Origin: Anagrus nilaparvatae
Lineage: Eukaryota > Arthropoda > Insecta > Hymenoptera > Mymaridae
Direction: 5' to 3'
Assembly (NCBI GenBank): GCA_022575985.1
Contig: JAKSXM010000053.1
Span: forward strand, 62,001 to 126,000
DNA length: 64,000 nucleotides
Below the pieces are notes generated by a model. It did no database searches. It saw only the letters and a program-made list of their open reading frames with translations, and was not told the DNA's origin. The position numbers and the translations under genes were made by a program. Of this stretch, positions 22,864 through 33,571 are shown one piece after another (position 1 is the stretch's first letter; the number at the start of each line of letters is the position of its first letter).

Positions 22864-25505
22864 GCTCTATATTGCGTAGCTACTGGGCAGGTACAGTTGG
22901 TGTACCTGACGCCGAGTTTGCCACAGAGCAAGCAAATATCCCGTTTATTTAACTGTGGACATTGCAGAGTTCTGTGGTTCGTGTCTTGGCACATAACGCA
23001 GTGAGCAGGGAATCGTGGCTTATTGAATTTTGGTCGTCGCGTATTATTTTGTGAATTTTGTGAATTACTTGTATTATTATTATTATTGTTATTTTGCGAC
23101 CTTGCGAACTGCATGCTTGGAATTGAACCTTGATTCCATTGTGGCATCATTTGTGCAAAATAACTTGGGTCCGCATACGTATGAGGAAACAATGGGTAGG
23201 GCGGAGGAGCCATAGGCTGCATTACTGGCTGAGCTTGCCGAGGAGGCTGTGATCTTGGCTGCTGCTGTTGACTTACGCGCTGTTGCTGTGTCTGGCGCTG
23301 CTGCTGCGATCCTTGTTGCTGCCTCAACTGTGGCTGTTGATTGTTGTCCCCAGAGGTAGTTAATGCTGCCAGCTCTTCCGTTTTTACTTGTTTACCGCGC
23401 CCTTTGGGCTTGCGTTTCCCTTTGGCTCGTGTATTTTCTGTTGCATCGCCCGCGCCGGTTTCAGGCACGTTTACTGAAGCGTTTACTGTTTCTGTAACAG
23501 CCGCTATTTTAGCTTTCACGCTTTTGTCGTCATAAGCTAAATCTGGTACCTTCGAGTTCTTTTTGTCTTTTGGGGCTGAATATTTATTTCTTACTTCAGC
23601 CAATTTTTCGTGTTTTTGACCTAAGTCCAATAATTTATTGAAGCTTGTGATAGTGTTGGTTAGCCGATAAGCTTCTAGGCTTCGTTGGTATTCTGGATGA
23701 AGTACCCTGAGAGCCATTTCCACCAACTTTTTCTCACTAGGGCGTTGTGACAATTTATCAGCTATTGCCCTGAAAGCGCATAAAAATGTGGCTATATTCT
23801 CGCCCTTGCCTTGCGTTCGAGTTCGAAGCTCTTCAAGGTAATCCTCGTCCTCCATATACGGAACGAAACGATTACGGAAGGCCGTCTCGAAATCATCCCA
23901 GGTATCGAGGCTATCTCTATCTGTTCTGTACCATAATATGGCGTGCTCTTCAAACATCGACGTTAGGCCGTATTTCATTTGTATGAAAGAGAGTCCCGAA
24001 GTCTCGTAGCAATCTTTAAGTTTAAATAAAAATTCTTCGGCTTTCTTAGTGTCGCCATTGAATTTCATCTTGAGCACTTTTCCGGCTTCTGTCTGCTTGG
24101 ATAGGCTCAAGTTAAGGGACTTCTTCGTGCTGGACATAACCTCAATTTCGGATTCTTCCGTATCTTCTAAGGCTGAGTTCATAAAAATATTTTTCTCCCG
24201 TTTTTCGTTTTTTGTAGCTTTGTGGGATTTTGCTTTTATGCTGCCATTTTTGCTAGTATTATTTTTCTTTTGTTTTTCTTTCTGCTTGAGGTTATTATAT
24301 TTTTCAATTTCTAATCTTTGTTGTTCTATGAATTCTTGTTCTTTTTGCAGTTTTTCGTTTTCTGCTTTTGTATGTTCCCTTTCTCGGGAGCTTTTGCTGG
24401 AAATTGACGCATGTGATCTCAACGAGCCCGCTGAGCTGCTTCGTTGGCTTATGGTTCTCTCTTTACGGAGTTCTTCCATAACCTCTTTTGCCAGCGCTAC
24501 CTCCTTTCGTAAAGCTGCTCTTTGCTTTTTCAAAAGGGCTAATTCTTTTTGAGCAGCTGTTCTGGATTTTGGTAATGAAATTTCCGAACTGCTGTACTCG
24601 TTTTCTTCTGCGCTTGCTAAGCTGCCGCTATCACTTCCATGTACTGGTCTTTGCCCAGTTACCAAGATCGGTACTTGATTTTTCCGGCGCAGAGATTCCT
24701 TAGTACTTGCTACAGGCGTCTTAGGTAGTACATTACTTTGTGGATCGAATCCGTCCACATAATTATCCCATTTCATACTGTTGGTTTCGCTGTAGGGCGT
24801 CTGTAACCACTGATGTGACCCTGTTATTTTATCGTTCGGTTGTAGTTCAGTCTGATTTTTGCTATGATTCGCCTGCATTTCGTGGCTATGATTATTATGG
24901 TTTGTTGGTCCTACGTAACCAGCGCTCATTACGGGATTGCAGCTAGCCGTCGTTGACGTAATTGGATCGGTTACGTTAACGCCTGAGGCTGCCGCAGAAG
25001 ACGTATGAACTGCTTGTCTAGCGTTTGCATTTTGTGCTAAGGCTTGGACGTAAGTTAACTGAGCTCGTGAATTCTGGGCTGTAGTGATAACTGGCGCGCT
25101 ATAAGCTGGATTCCTAAGTATGACGTTATTTAATTCCGAGACGTGTCTGTTGATTTCGCTGTTCAGCGTCGAACTGCTGACTTGCTCATCCATTGATGGA
25201 ATATCCAAGGCGTGTTGCAGAGTTGGTGGCATGAAATCATTTGGCCTTTTGTCTTCACTATGGCTCCAGTTGTACGGGGCTCTTTCGTCTATTATTTTAA
25301 TTTGATACCGGAAAAGCCTGTCTTTTATTTTATCCGTACTACCGCTATATGACAGCCCATATTCATCTAACTTTTTAATTACGTCTATGAATTCCATATC
25401 ATCTATGGTATTCAATAATGTTTGTACTTCAGGCCTTTGCTCATAAGTTTGCCTTCTTCTGGACTTACGGGCCGGCTGTACTTGATTATTACGTTTATTA
25501 TTCAT
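22815..25505 (-). CDS. gag: Ty3/gypsy Gag, copy B (open)
   Basis: 896 codons, open from ATG 25505 to the stop at 22815. Long for a Gag. An N-terminal SAP-like helix pair (residues about 26-72) may bind nucleic acid. A Ser/Asn-rich linker comes next, then two charged coiled coils (about 315-420, the second rich in E-K-Q). A retrotransposon Gag capsid region (about 477-650) contains the W-Y-R and W-D-D-F-E-x-A-F-R-x-R-F signature. A Lys-rich linker, a Gln/Pro tract, an Asn run and a zinc knuckle (CVMCQDTNHRTLQC, about 845) close the protein, plus a second C-x2-C pair lacking the His. The product should form the particle and package RNA in the cytoplasm. Confidence 0.85.
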   Translation of the reverse strand: MNNKRNNQVQPARKSRRRQTYEQRPEVQTLLNTIDDMEFIDVIKKLDEYGLSYSGSTDKIKDRLFRYQIKIIDERAPYNWSHSEDKRPNDFMPPTLQHALDIPSMDEQVSSSTLNSEINRHVSELNNVILRNPAYSAPVITTAQNSRAQLTYVQALAQNANARQAVHTSSAAASGVNVTDPITSTTASCNPVMSAGYVGPTNHNNHSHEMQANHSKNQTELQPNDKITGSHQWLQTPYSETNSMKWDNYVDGFDPQSNVLPKTPVASTKESLRRKNQVPILVTGQRPVHGSDSGSLASAEENEYSSSEISLPKSRTAAQKELALLKKQRAALRKEVALAKEVMEELRKERTISQRSSSAGSLRSHASISSKSSREREHTKAENEKLQKEQEFIEQQRLEIEKYNNLKQKEKQKKNNTSKNGSIKAKSHKATKNEKREKNIFMNSALEDTEESEIEVMSSTKKSLNLSLSKQTEAGKVLKMKFNGDTKKAEEFLFKLKDCYETSGLSFIQMKYGLTSMFEEHAILWYRTDRDSLDTWDDFETAFRNRFVPYMEDEDYLEELRTRTQGKGENIATFLCAFRAIADKLSQRPSEKKLVEMALRVLHPEYQRSLEAYRLTNTITSFNKLLDLGQKHEKLAEVRNKYSAPKDKKNSKVPDLAYDDKSVKAKIAAVTETVNASVNVPETGAGDATENTRAKGKRKPKGRGKQVKTEELAALTTSGDNNQQPQLRQQQGSQQQRQTQQQRVSQQQQPRSQPPRQAQPVMQPMAPPPYPLFPHTYADPSYFAQMMPQWNQGSIPSMQFARSQNNNNNNNTSNSQNSQNNTRRPKFNKPRFPAHCVMCQDTNHRTLQCPQLNKRDICLLCGKLGVRYTNCTCPVATQYRAGNAQLDTGLAPTTSS

Positions 25506-27320
25506 TTTGAATACTCAAAAAAAAATAAAAATCAAAAAAAAATTTATTATATTTTAGGGTTCCTAAAAAGCTCGCCCTTCCCTTAGAGAAAAAGCGACAG
25601 TAAGATAAATGGATTGAATTTAAAATTAATTAAGAAATTTTAATGAAAAATACGAAGCAGGTCAAAATATTTTTTTATATTTTTCCCGCTGACTTCGCGT
25701 AGGGATAATCTTCTGCATAAATTACTGTCTTTTTCTTATTGAAAACGCGGCGCAAGGGACTTATTTTCCTAAAAAAAAATATTTTCTTGATAATTTTTTT
25801 TTTTTTTTTTTTTAGTTGTAAGCGATCCCGAAAATTTTATAAGTCTTGAGTAATCTTGAATAATAAAAAAAAATCTTGAGTAGCTATATAAAAAAAATTG
25901 CCTTGAAAAATTTATATGTCCTGATAAAAAAAATCTTGACTTATTCTTGAATAGTCTTGAATAAAATTCTTTTGATATACTCTTGATTATAAAAGGTTGA
26001 TTTTACTTTAATCGGTATATGAATGTTTATTATGGCGTGGAAATTCCTTGGCAAAAGGAATTTACCGTATTAAGCGAGAATTTGTCAGTTTGTAGGCACA
26101 AAGCTTGGGATAAAGCTTTGAGGCTGTATATTAAATACTGTATAATAGGAAAATGGATTTGGAAATAAATTGGAGAGCATATATAAAAATAATAATAATA
26201 AATAAGAAATAATAATTGTTATTTGTATTTTTAAATATTAAAAATAAAAAGATAATGAAATATAGCAATATTCAAAAGAAAATAAATTTTTACTTTATGC
26301 GTTTCGCACAACTCAAATTTTATGCCCTTGTAACGTAAATATTCGTTTTCAAAACGCAAGAGAAAAAAAAAAGAAAAAATTTTGTAACGCGTTAAAATAA
26401 AAGCAATCTCTTAAGATTTCACAAAAATGTTAACAATATTGTTATTTAATTTATTTTAAGGTTAATAAAAAAAAATTTTCAATTTATTTTCTTTTATAAA
26501 AAAAAATTTTATATTTCCTAAAAACAATTCTCTCTCACTCGGCATTCAACAATCACTCTCGAATTTCGCTTGTATATTATATATATTAATTTGGCGTTAT
26601 ACAAATTAATAATTTTTCTATTATTTAGTTAATTTAATTAATCATAATTCATTAAAAGAAAATTTTTTTGTGTGCTATGTTCATGTAATTTTTTTTTATT
26701 AAATTGGGTCTGGGTGCCGTAATAAAAAAAAAAGAAATTTTTGAATTTATTTAATAAATTTTTTTTTTTTTATTTTATCCAAAAATCCAATTTTAAAATG
26801 TTGTGGAATGTTCATATATATATGTATTACAATATAAAAATGTATATAATTAAATTTACTCTTGTAGCATCTTCAAAATCTATAAATACTCCGTATCCCT
26901 AAAATACTCCGTATCCCTAAAATACTCCGTATCCCTAAAATACTCCGTATCCCTAAAATCTATAGATACTATATTACCTGTGCGCGTCCACGTTTATTGC
27001 ATAAGAAATATCTCTTAAAAATTTAATTTTGTTTATTAATAATAATAATATTTTAATTTATTATTAATTAATAATTAATTATTTAATTATTATTTATGTA
27101 AATTCTATTTGAAAATTTTGCAAAATAATCCTATGCTAAAATATTGCGCGTGCGCCGGCAAATATGAGGGAACGCAGAAAGAAAAATTTCTAAAATGGCG
27201 GTTATTTAAAAAAAAAAAATGGTCGTTTGCGAAAAAAAAAAAAATTTTAAATTTTTAATATTTTTATTTTATTTTAATAATAAAAAAAATTCTATTTGCC
27301 TAAAAACGTTGGGCGCCACT
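25506..27320 (-). other. 5' leader of copy B with primer-binding site
   Basis: A long untranslated leader (about 1.8 kb) between the 5' LTR and gag, very AT-rich and without an ORF of note. Right after LTR 5 and AG comes the primer site TGGCGCCCAACGT (27318-27306, minus), 13 bases complementary to tRNA-Lys(CUU). The region also holds a short tandem array (26887-26958) and a run of CTTGA-type repeats near 25840-25990. Confidence 0.75.
26887..26958. repeat. 18-bp tandem repeat in the leader, four copies
   Basis: The unit AATACTCCGTATCCCTAA is repeated four times head to tail with no visible differences, flanked by 'tctataa' and 'tctatag'. It lies between the 5' LTR and gag of copy B. Role unknown. 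Confidence 0.85.
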
Positions 27321-28418
27321 TATAACGAGGTTATTTTGGGGTCAGTTTAATTACTTTAGTTATATTTATTATTTTCGGCAAGCAGGTGTCAGTTAATAAA
27401 TTTTTATAAGAGCGCCTTTTAACTGACACGCGCCGGTAATCTTGTTATATAATAACAATGATAATACGGGGTATTGACCTCTTACCTTGTTACTGGGCTA
27501 GCTCTTGCATAAGAAACGATCTCCTCGGAAAGTAGGGGGAGTTCTAAATAAAGGGTTAAACTAATTAATGGGTAACACATGAACATGCACTAATCAAGCT
27601 TAAACTCCAATATTTTAATATAATGAAAAACTTAATAATTTTATTTAATTTATATGAAAAATAGCCTTTAGGCTTAATAATTTTATAATAAACTTTTTAC
27701 AATATTTTTGTACATTATTAAAGAAACCGAACAGCGCACACACACACATTGAACCCGAAGCACATGTAATATTTTACCGGTTCGATGAACTCTTGGAGAA
27801 CTCTCGGAGATGGCGGCTGCAGCTGATGCTTTGACAACGACTTGTGGCTTCTCGTAGAATTATTTATTTTTGCAGGTTACGCTCGAGGGAGTCCACTCTG
27901 TACCTCTTCGGCGGCTGCTAAAAGCTTCTTCAAGAAAGACTGCCGTTGATTGTGTTTTTCTAATTTTTATAAGTCACTTTATGATTTAATGACACTTTAC
28001 TTTTAAGTCGCGACTATTTTATAACAATTTAATGAAATGTAATTAATTACGAACCGGAAGGGCTTTACGTGACTTTTGTTCCAAAATTTTAGCAATTTTT
28101 ATTAATCCGGAGTCACTCGTAATGATATAATATCCGTGCGTGTACTTGTTGCTAGCTGAACGCACTCTGATCTCTTTTCTCTTCTTCCCTCGTTCTTCCG
28201 GCGCAACATACTTGCGCCGTAGGAATCTTCTTTTTCTTAACCGCCGGTTACTGCCCCCTGGGCCAGGCGGCGATAAATTTCAATTTAAAAAAAAAAGTAT
28301 AAGTTGCCGTCGGTTGTGTGTGTATACGGGCGGCTTATTTCGTGCTTATGCACATATATATATATACATATTAATGCAATATATATATGTGCATTTGTAG
28401 CGAAAATGCTTCGTTACA
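27321..28418 (-). repeat. LTR 5 (5' LTR of copy B, outer pair with LTR 1)
   Basis: A full LTR of 1098 bp, TGTAACGAAG at 28418 and CGTTATA at 27321. The primer site lies on the inner side and the target duplication CATC on the outer side. It is nearly identical to LTR 1, so both ends of the compound insertion probably come from one reverse-transcription event. Confidence 0.85.
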
Positions 28419-28422
28419 CATC

Positions 28423-28990
28423 ACAATGGTTCCTCTATGAGGAAGGAACCAAAAATAGAAAAATTTAATTATGTTTGATTCAAAAAAATTGAAACCAAAA
28501 AAAGAATAGAATAAAAAAATATCAAAATATAATTATGTTTGGATTTTAGCAGGTTACTTTGTTTTTCTTTCTTTTACAGCGTCACAGAGGCCTCTAAAAT
28601 TTCACCCAGGTTTTCAACGTAAAATTTCCCGAGGAATCCGAAAATCAAGTCAGATTTTTCATTTTTTATCAGGAAAAGCGAGAAAATTCAGAAAATGAAA
28701 AATTTTCAAAATCATTTTTTTGAGTCTAAAATTGATTTTTAAGTACTTAAAAGGCAAATGTGACAAAAAAGGTGTTAACCACCATGAAAAATATGGGAAA
28801 ACACATTTGAAAAAAAAAAGTGACGCTTTTAAAGAAATTTGTATTTGAAAGTTTCCTATAGTTTTTCCAATTTTCCGGGTTTTCCTGAAGTTTATCCAAA
28901 AAAATATGGTCAGGTTCGGATTGGGCGGGAATTTTTACTACCTACCTTTATATAGAAAATATTTTTGGTTCCTCATAGAGGAACCATTGT
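28423..28990. repeat. centre of the long inverted repeat
   Basis: 28424-28455 (acaatggttcctctatgagg...) is repeated inverted at about 28966-28990. Between these lies about 510 bp of single-copy, AT-rich sequence with no ORF. This is the turn of the inverted repeat. The Ty3/gypsy insertion sits only a few bases from it, on the left arm side. Confidence 0.65.
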
Positions 28991-31465
28991 GATCGGTCAA
29001 AATTTTTTTTTTAATTTTTTGGTATATAAGCACGTTTTGAGACCTCAGGAAGCTAAAAAACCGGTTTTTAAAAAAAGTCTGTATGAGTGTATGTGTGTGT
29101 GTACGTACGTACGAACGTATGTAATCGCTGATATTTCACAAACATTATGGAATTAAGACCTAATTTTTTTTTCAAAAATTTTTTCACCAAAAAAGCTCGA
29201 GGTACTTTTTTTTTTTTTAATTTGGATGTAATACCTCATTTATTTCCATGAAAGTACTTATATTTGAAAGTATGGTTTTCACATGATATCTCTAATCGGA
29301 TACTTAATTTTCTGAAAATTTTTTTCCTAAAATTTTTTTCACAAAAAAATATAAAAAATACCAATCTTTTTTTTCTTTTTGGACGTAGTACCTAATTTAT
29401 TTTCATGGAAGTACTACTTTTAAGAACCTTGTTTATTGTAATTTTTTGGATCTGATACTTAATTTTTTCAAAATTTTTTTTGTCAAAATTAAAAAAAAAT
29501 AAAAATAAAAAAAATTGCAATATTTTTTTTTTTTTTGGTGTAATACCTCATTTAATTCTATGAAAGTACAATTATCTGAAAATATTGTAACTTGTGATAT
29601 TTCAAAACCATTATCGAATTAAGACCTAATTTTTTTTCCAAACATTTTTTTATCAAAAAATCTCAAACCCTCCCCTTTTTTTTTTATTTTGGATGTAATA
29701 CCTCATTTATTTCCATGAAAGTACTTATACTTGAAAGTATGGTTTTTACTTGATATCTCCAATCTGATACTTAATTTTTTGAAAATTTTTTTCCTAAAAT
29801 TTTTTTCACAAAAAAATACAAAAAATACGAAACTTTTTTTTCTTTTTGGACGTAGTACCTAATTTATTTCCATGGAAGTACTAATTTTAAGAACCTCGTT
29901 TACAGTAATTTTTTGGAATTGATACTTAATTTTTTCAAAATTTTTATTATCTAAATTAAAAAAAAAGAAAAATAAAAAAAATTGCAATAATTTTTTGGTG
30001 TAATACCTCTTTTAATTCTATGAAAGTACTAATATTTTAAAATATTGTAACCAGTGATATTCCAAAACAATTTATTATCGAACGAATACCTAACTTTTTT
30101 TTCCAAAAATTTTTTTATTAAAAAAATCTCAAACTACTTTTTTTTTTTTTAATTTGGATGCAATACCTCATTTATTTCCATGAAAGTACTTATACTTGAA
30201 AGTATGGTTTTTACTCGATATCTTGAATCTGATAATTAATTTTTTGAAAATTTTTTTCTCCAAAATCTTCGTTACAAAAAAATACATAAAATATCAAATT
30301 TATTTTTCGTATTTGACATATCTAATTTATTTTAATGAGAGTACAAGTTTTAGAAATTTAGTTTATAGTAATTTTTTGTATCCGATCACAATTTTTTTTT
30401 TTATTTTGATATAAATTATAACACACAAGAAAAAATGATGGAAATCTTGCCTCTTTTTGACTTCCTTGGATTATTTTGCTCGTTGCTATGTTTATTTATG
30501 TATGCAGCTTAATGAAATTATAAACAATAATAAACAGCCTAAAAATATTAAATGGTTATGTTTGCATTTTAAAATTAAGATTTAAAAGTTATATTGGCAT
30601 TTTTTAAAGAATCAAACAATTTATAGAATTAAATAATTTATTATTTTGTGATTAATAGAAATAATATAAATAATGTTAAAATCTTGAAGCAATTAATGTG
30701 GCTATTTTTTTTATTACAAAATATTATTATTATTATTATTATCATTGTTGCGGAAGATTGGTCAAATGCAAGGAGTACACTGAGAAAATAAATTATAAGA
30801 AATTATTATAAATTCTGGTAAAAACTCCTATCTTTTTATAATAATTGAGCGAATATTTGTAATTTTTGCATCGTTACCAACCATTTCTTTTATAAAAAAA
30901 AATAAAATTAGCTTTTTTTATATTTCTCTCTTTTTAATTATGCAAAAATGATTTAAAATCCATTAACGCCGGCGCGACCAATCCATGGACGCTAGAATTT
31001 TCACTTTAATAACAAAATGATCTTAATAATCTACTTTACCGGCTACTAAAAACGAAAAATGTATGTATAATTGCATGGTTGTAATCAATAATATTTGTTG
31101 TAAATTAAGATTACAGCCCATTGTTTGAGGAACCTCAGTGCCAGCTAGTTGGCAGGGTATTTAGGCTTATTTCGGGCGTCCAGAAAATAAAAAGCAAACG
31201 GGTGTTTGAGAATTCAAAAACAAATCAAAATTGGAAAAAACAGCTGCCAAATCGCAACCACGTCACCTAGAGCCTTAAAAATGGACAGTAACCATATTTT
31301 TACATACCAAACACAGTGCATTCGGTATTTTTTAAATTACAGACATCGACCTCAGACTTGGGTAAAAATAGCTAAGAACTACCGATATATTACCTAAAGT
31401 TTTCAGAAGTTTTTTAGGTGAAAAACGAATTTTCATAAATAAAAATAATTTTTTTATTAAACAAA
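28966..31465 (-). repeat. right arm of long inverted repeat
   Basis: Reverse complement of the left arm. About 29090-30420 consists of the same three-monomer units; starts of the 'ggatgtaatacctcatttatttcc' type fall near 29223, 29692 and 30155, a period of 463-469 bp. Monomers decay outward. About 30421-31200 has no counterpart in the left arm (insertion here or loss there). 31300-31465 matches 345-495 inverted again. No transposase ORF is present. Confidence 0.65.
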
Positions 31466-33571
31466 CGAATAGTTAGGGAAAAATTACCCGATTAAAAAAA
31501 AAAAAAAATTATTTAACGTTGTAATTTAAGTGGACTCACATACTAATAAAAGTGAGTGTATTGTTTATATTTTTAAGCTACGCCCTTTTAAAAGTATTTT
31601 AAAATATTTTTTCTAATTTATAGAATAAAGGCGATTAAAATAAACTCTTGACCGATCATTTCTTTATATAAAGATATATATATGAGATAAGATCGGTCAA
31701 GGGTTGTAAAATTTAATCCATTTAGATGACGTATAAAATACTTTTAAAAGGGCGTTTAAAAATAAAAAATACATTTCTTTAAAATATTCTATATATATGT
31801 ATAAACATAAATGGATTAAATTTTATAACTCTTGACCGATCTTTTCTTTCATACAAAATAAATTAAGAAAAGAAAAGAAATTTTTAGTAATTCCAATATT
31901 ATTTAAAAATTTCAAAAGGGCGCCAGATGCCCTATGAGGGGCGCCTGTAGAAAATTTCTGATACTTTGCATCGAGATTTTTAAAATTCTGATATAATTTT
32001 TTAAAAAAATAAATTATATTATGAAAAACTTTTTGTTATTGTTTTCAATACAAAAACAAAAAAGTTATTTTCTTTTTGATTATTGAATTGATCGCCCATT
32101 TTAATTTTTCTAAATTAATTTAAAAAGGTCGATCTTTTTAAAAAGGTGGGTCAATTACTTAAATTATTTTCTTTATTTTTTTTATTTTTTTTACCGTCAA
32201 GTTTTTTAAAAGCGACGGGTAAAAAAACAAATTGTTTAAAATTAATTTCAGGAAAACTAAGCATGGTATCTGCAAAATTTTGTTGTCGCGGATTTGATAT
32301 CAAATTCTGAAGACATTGAACTGCGAATAAGAATATTGAGTCACTTTTTATTGATTTTTTTGGAGAAAAGTATCAAAAAATTAGTCACTTTTCGAAGATT
32401 TTGATATTTTAAGTGTCAATTCTTTATTTTTATTAAAATTTTTTCTCCGCATTTTTAAAAATGTCTAATTTAATATTTATTAAATTTCTCGGCTTCGCCT
32501 CGGATGGTAATTAACGTGCGATCTGGACCATTCATTTTTTTGGTCCCTTGGTTAAAAATGTACCATTTTTTTTTTTTTAATTTAGATCACTTGGAGCAGA
32601 AAAATCATGAGGAGCATTTTGGCCTTATTTTTACAGGTGCTTATTTCACCGCTATTTTTAAAATACCTAGCGGTAAAAAAAAATTTTTTAAATGCAGAAC
32701 CAAAGTTTTTTGATTTATGTATTTTAAAATAATAAAAAAAAGTTTTTTATAATAAATCTTGTATTTTTTTTTTTTTAATAAAATTTAAATTATATCGAAA
32801 TTTTGATAATCTCGATGCAAAGTACCCTTAATCTATATTTTTTATAAAAATTTTTGATAACTCATTTTTCTTATTACTTTATTTTTCCACTTATATTCAT
32901 TTAATTATTTTTTATATGGCGCACTTATTATATGTTTCAATTTAAAAATGGTTAAATAATTAAAACATTAATTTAGTCTTTTATTTTTGTTGAATTACAA
33001 ATTATATCTTACCTTTTTTATCAATTATATGAATAAAATTTTACGTATCACAATCACATTTAAATAAAAAATTCATATTTGTTTAATTGTAAATATAATT
33101 TTCATGAAAAAAAAGCAATAGCTAAGAGAACAACTATCTTTTCTCTGTTTTAAAAATGCACTAGATGAAAAAAGTAAATTTCATTATGCTATCCCTTCTA
33201 TTTAGTATATCCTTTATAAAAATTAAAAAAGAAATTGTTAAAATGTAAAGCAGACAATAAGATAAAACATAGATTAACTTTAAATATAGGAATTTTTCTA
33301 AATCCTTTTACTAGACACCTTAAATCTCTTTGGCTACGAATGTTAATCTTTTAAGCGTTTTAAAAATAATATGCTCTTATTCAAAATTTTTTTTAATTTA
33401 AAAATGAAAGTGCTTTATGACTCAAAGGAGTTCATTTAGTTATTGCATTTGACAAAGTTAACTATTGCTTCAAACTTTTTTTACCTAAAGCTTTTTTTGG
33501 TGTTGCACTAAAGTTTTTTCGAGGTTTTTTAATTGTTATTTTATTGTTTTTAATTTTACATTTATCGAAAA
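31466..33571. other. non-coding, small inverted repeats
   Basis: AT-rich, no credible gene. 31579-31755 forms an imperfect inverted repeat (CGCCCTTTTAAAAGTATTTTA with its complement, and CTTGACCGATC inside). A third copy of the CTTGACCGATC segment lies near 31828. 31918-31950 has a GC-rich GGGCGCC...GGGCGCC stretch. Nothing else was recognised up to the ATG at 33572. Confidence 0.5.

Larger units (their letters stand above)
3099..28422 (-). mobile_element. compound Ty3/gypsy insertion with one CATC target duplication
   Basis: The unit 3103-28418 is bounded by minus-oriented LTRs of 1098 bp at both ends and by CATC at 3099-3102 and 28419-28422. Joining the flanks restores a sequence that matches the other arm of the inverted repeat near 28980. 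The 4-bp duplication, TG...TA LTR ends, tRNA-Lys primer site, G-run polypurine tract and gene order gag-protease-RT-RNase H-integrase place it in Ty3/gypsy. A simple copy should be about 12 kb. This one is 25.3 kb because it contains parts of four copies in both orientations, listed separately. The two outer LTRs share variants absent from the inner ones. Confidence 0.8.

Noticed and set aside
345..31465. Inverted repeat as the ends of a Polinton/Maverick
   Set aside because: No polymerase B, integrase, packaging ATPase or capsid gene lies between the arms; the interior is a later gypsy insertion.
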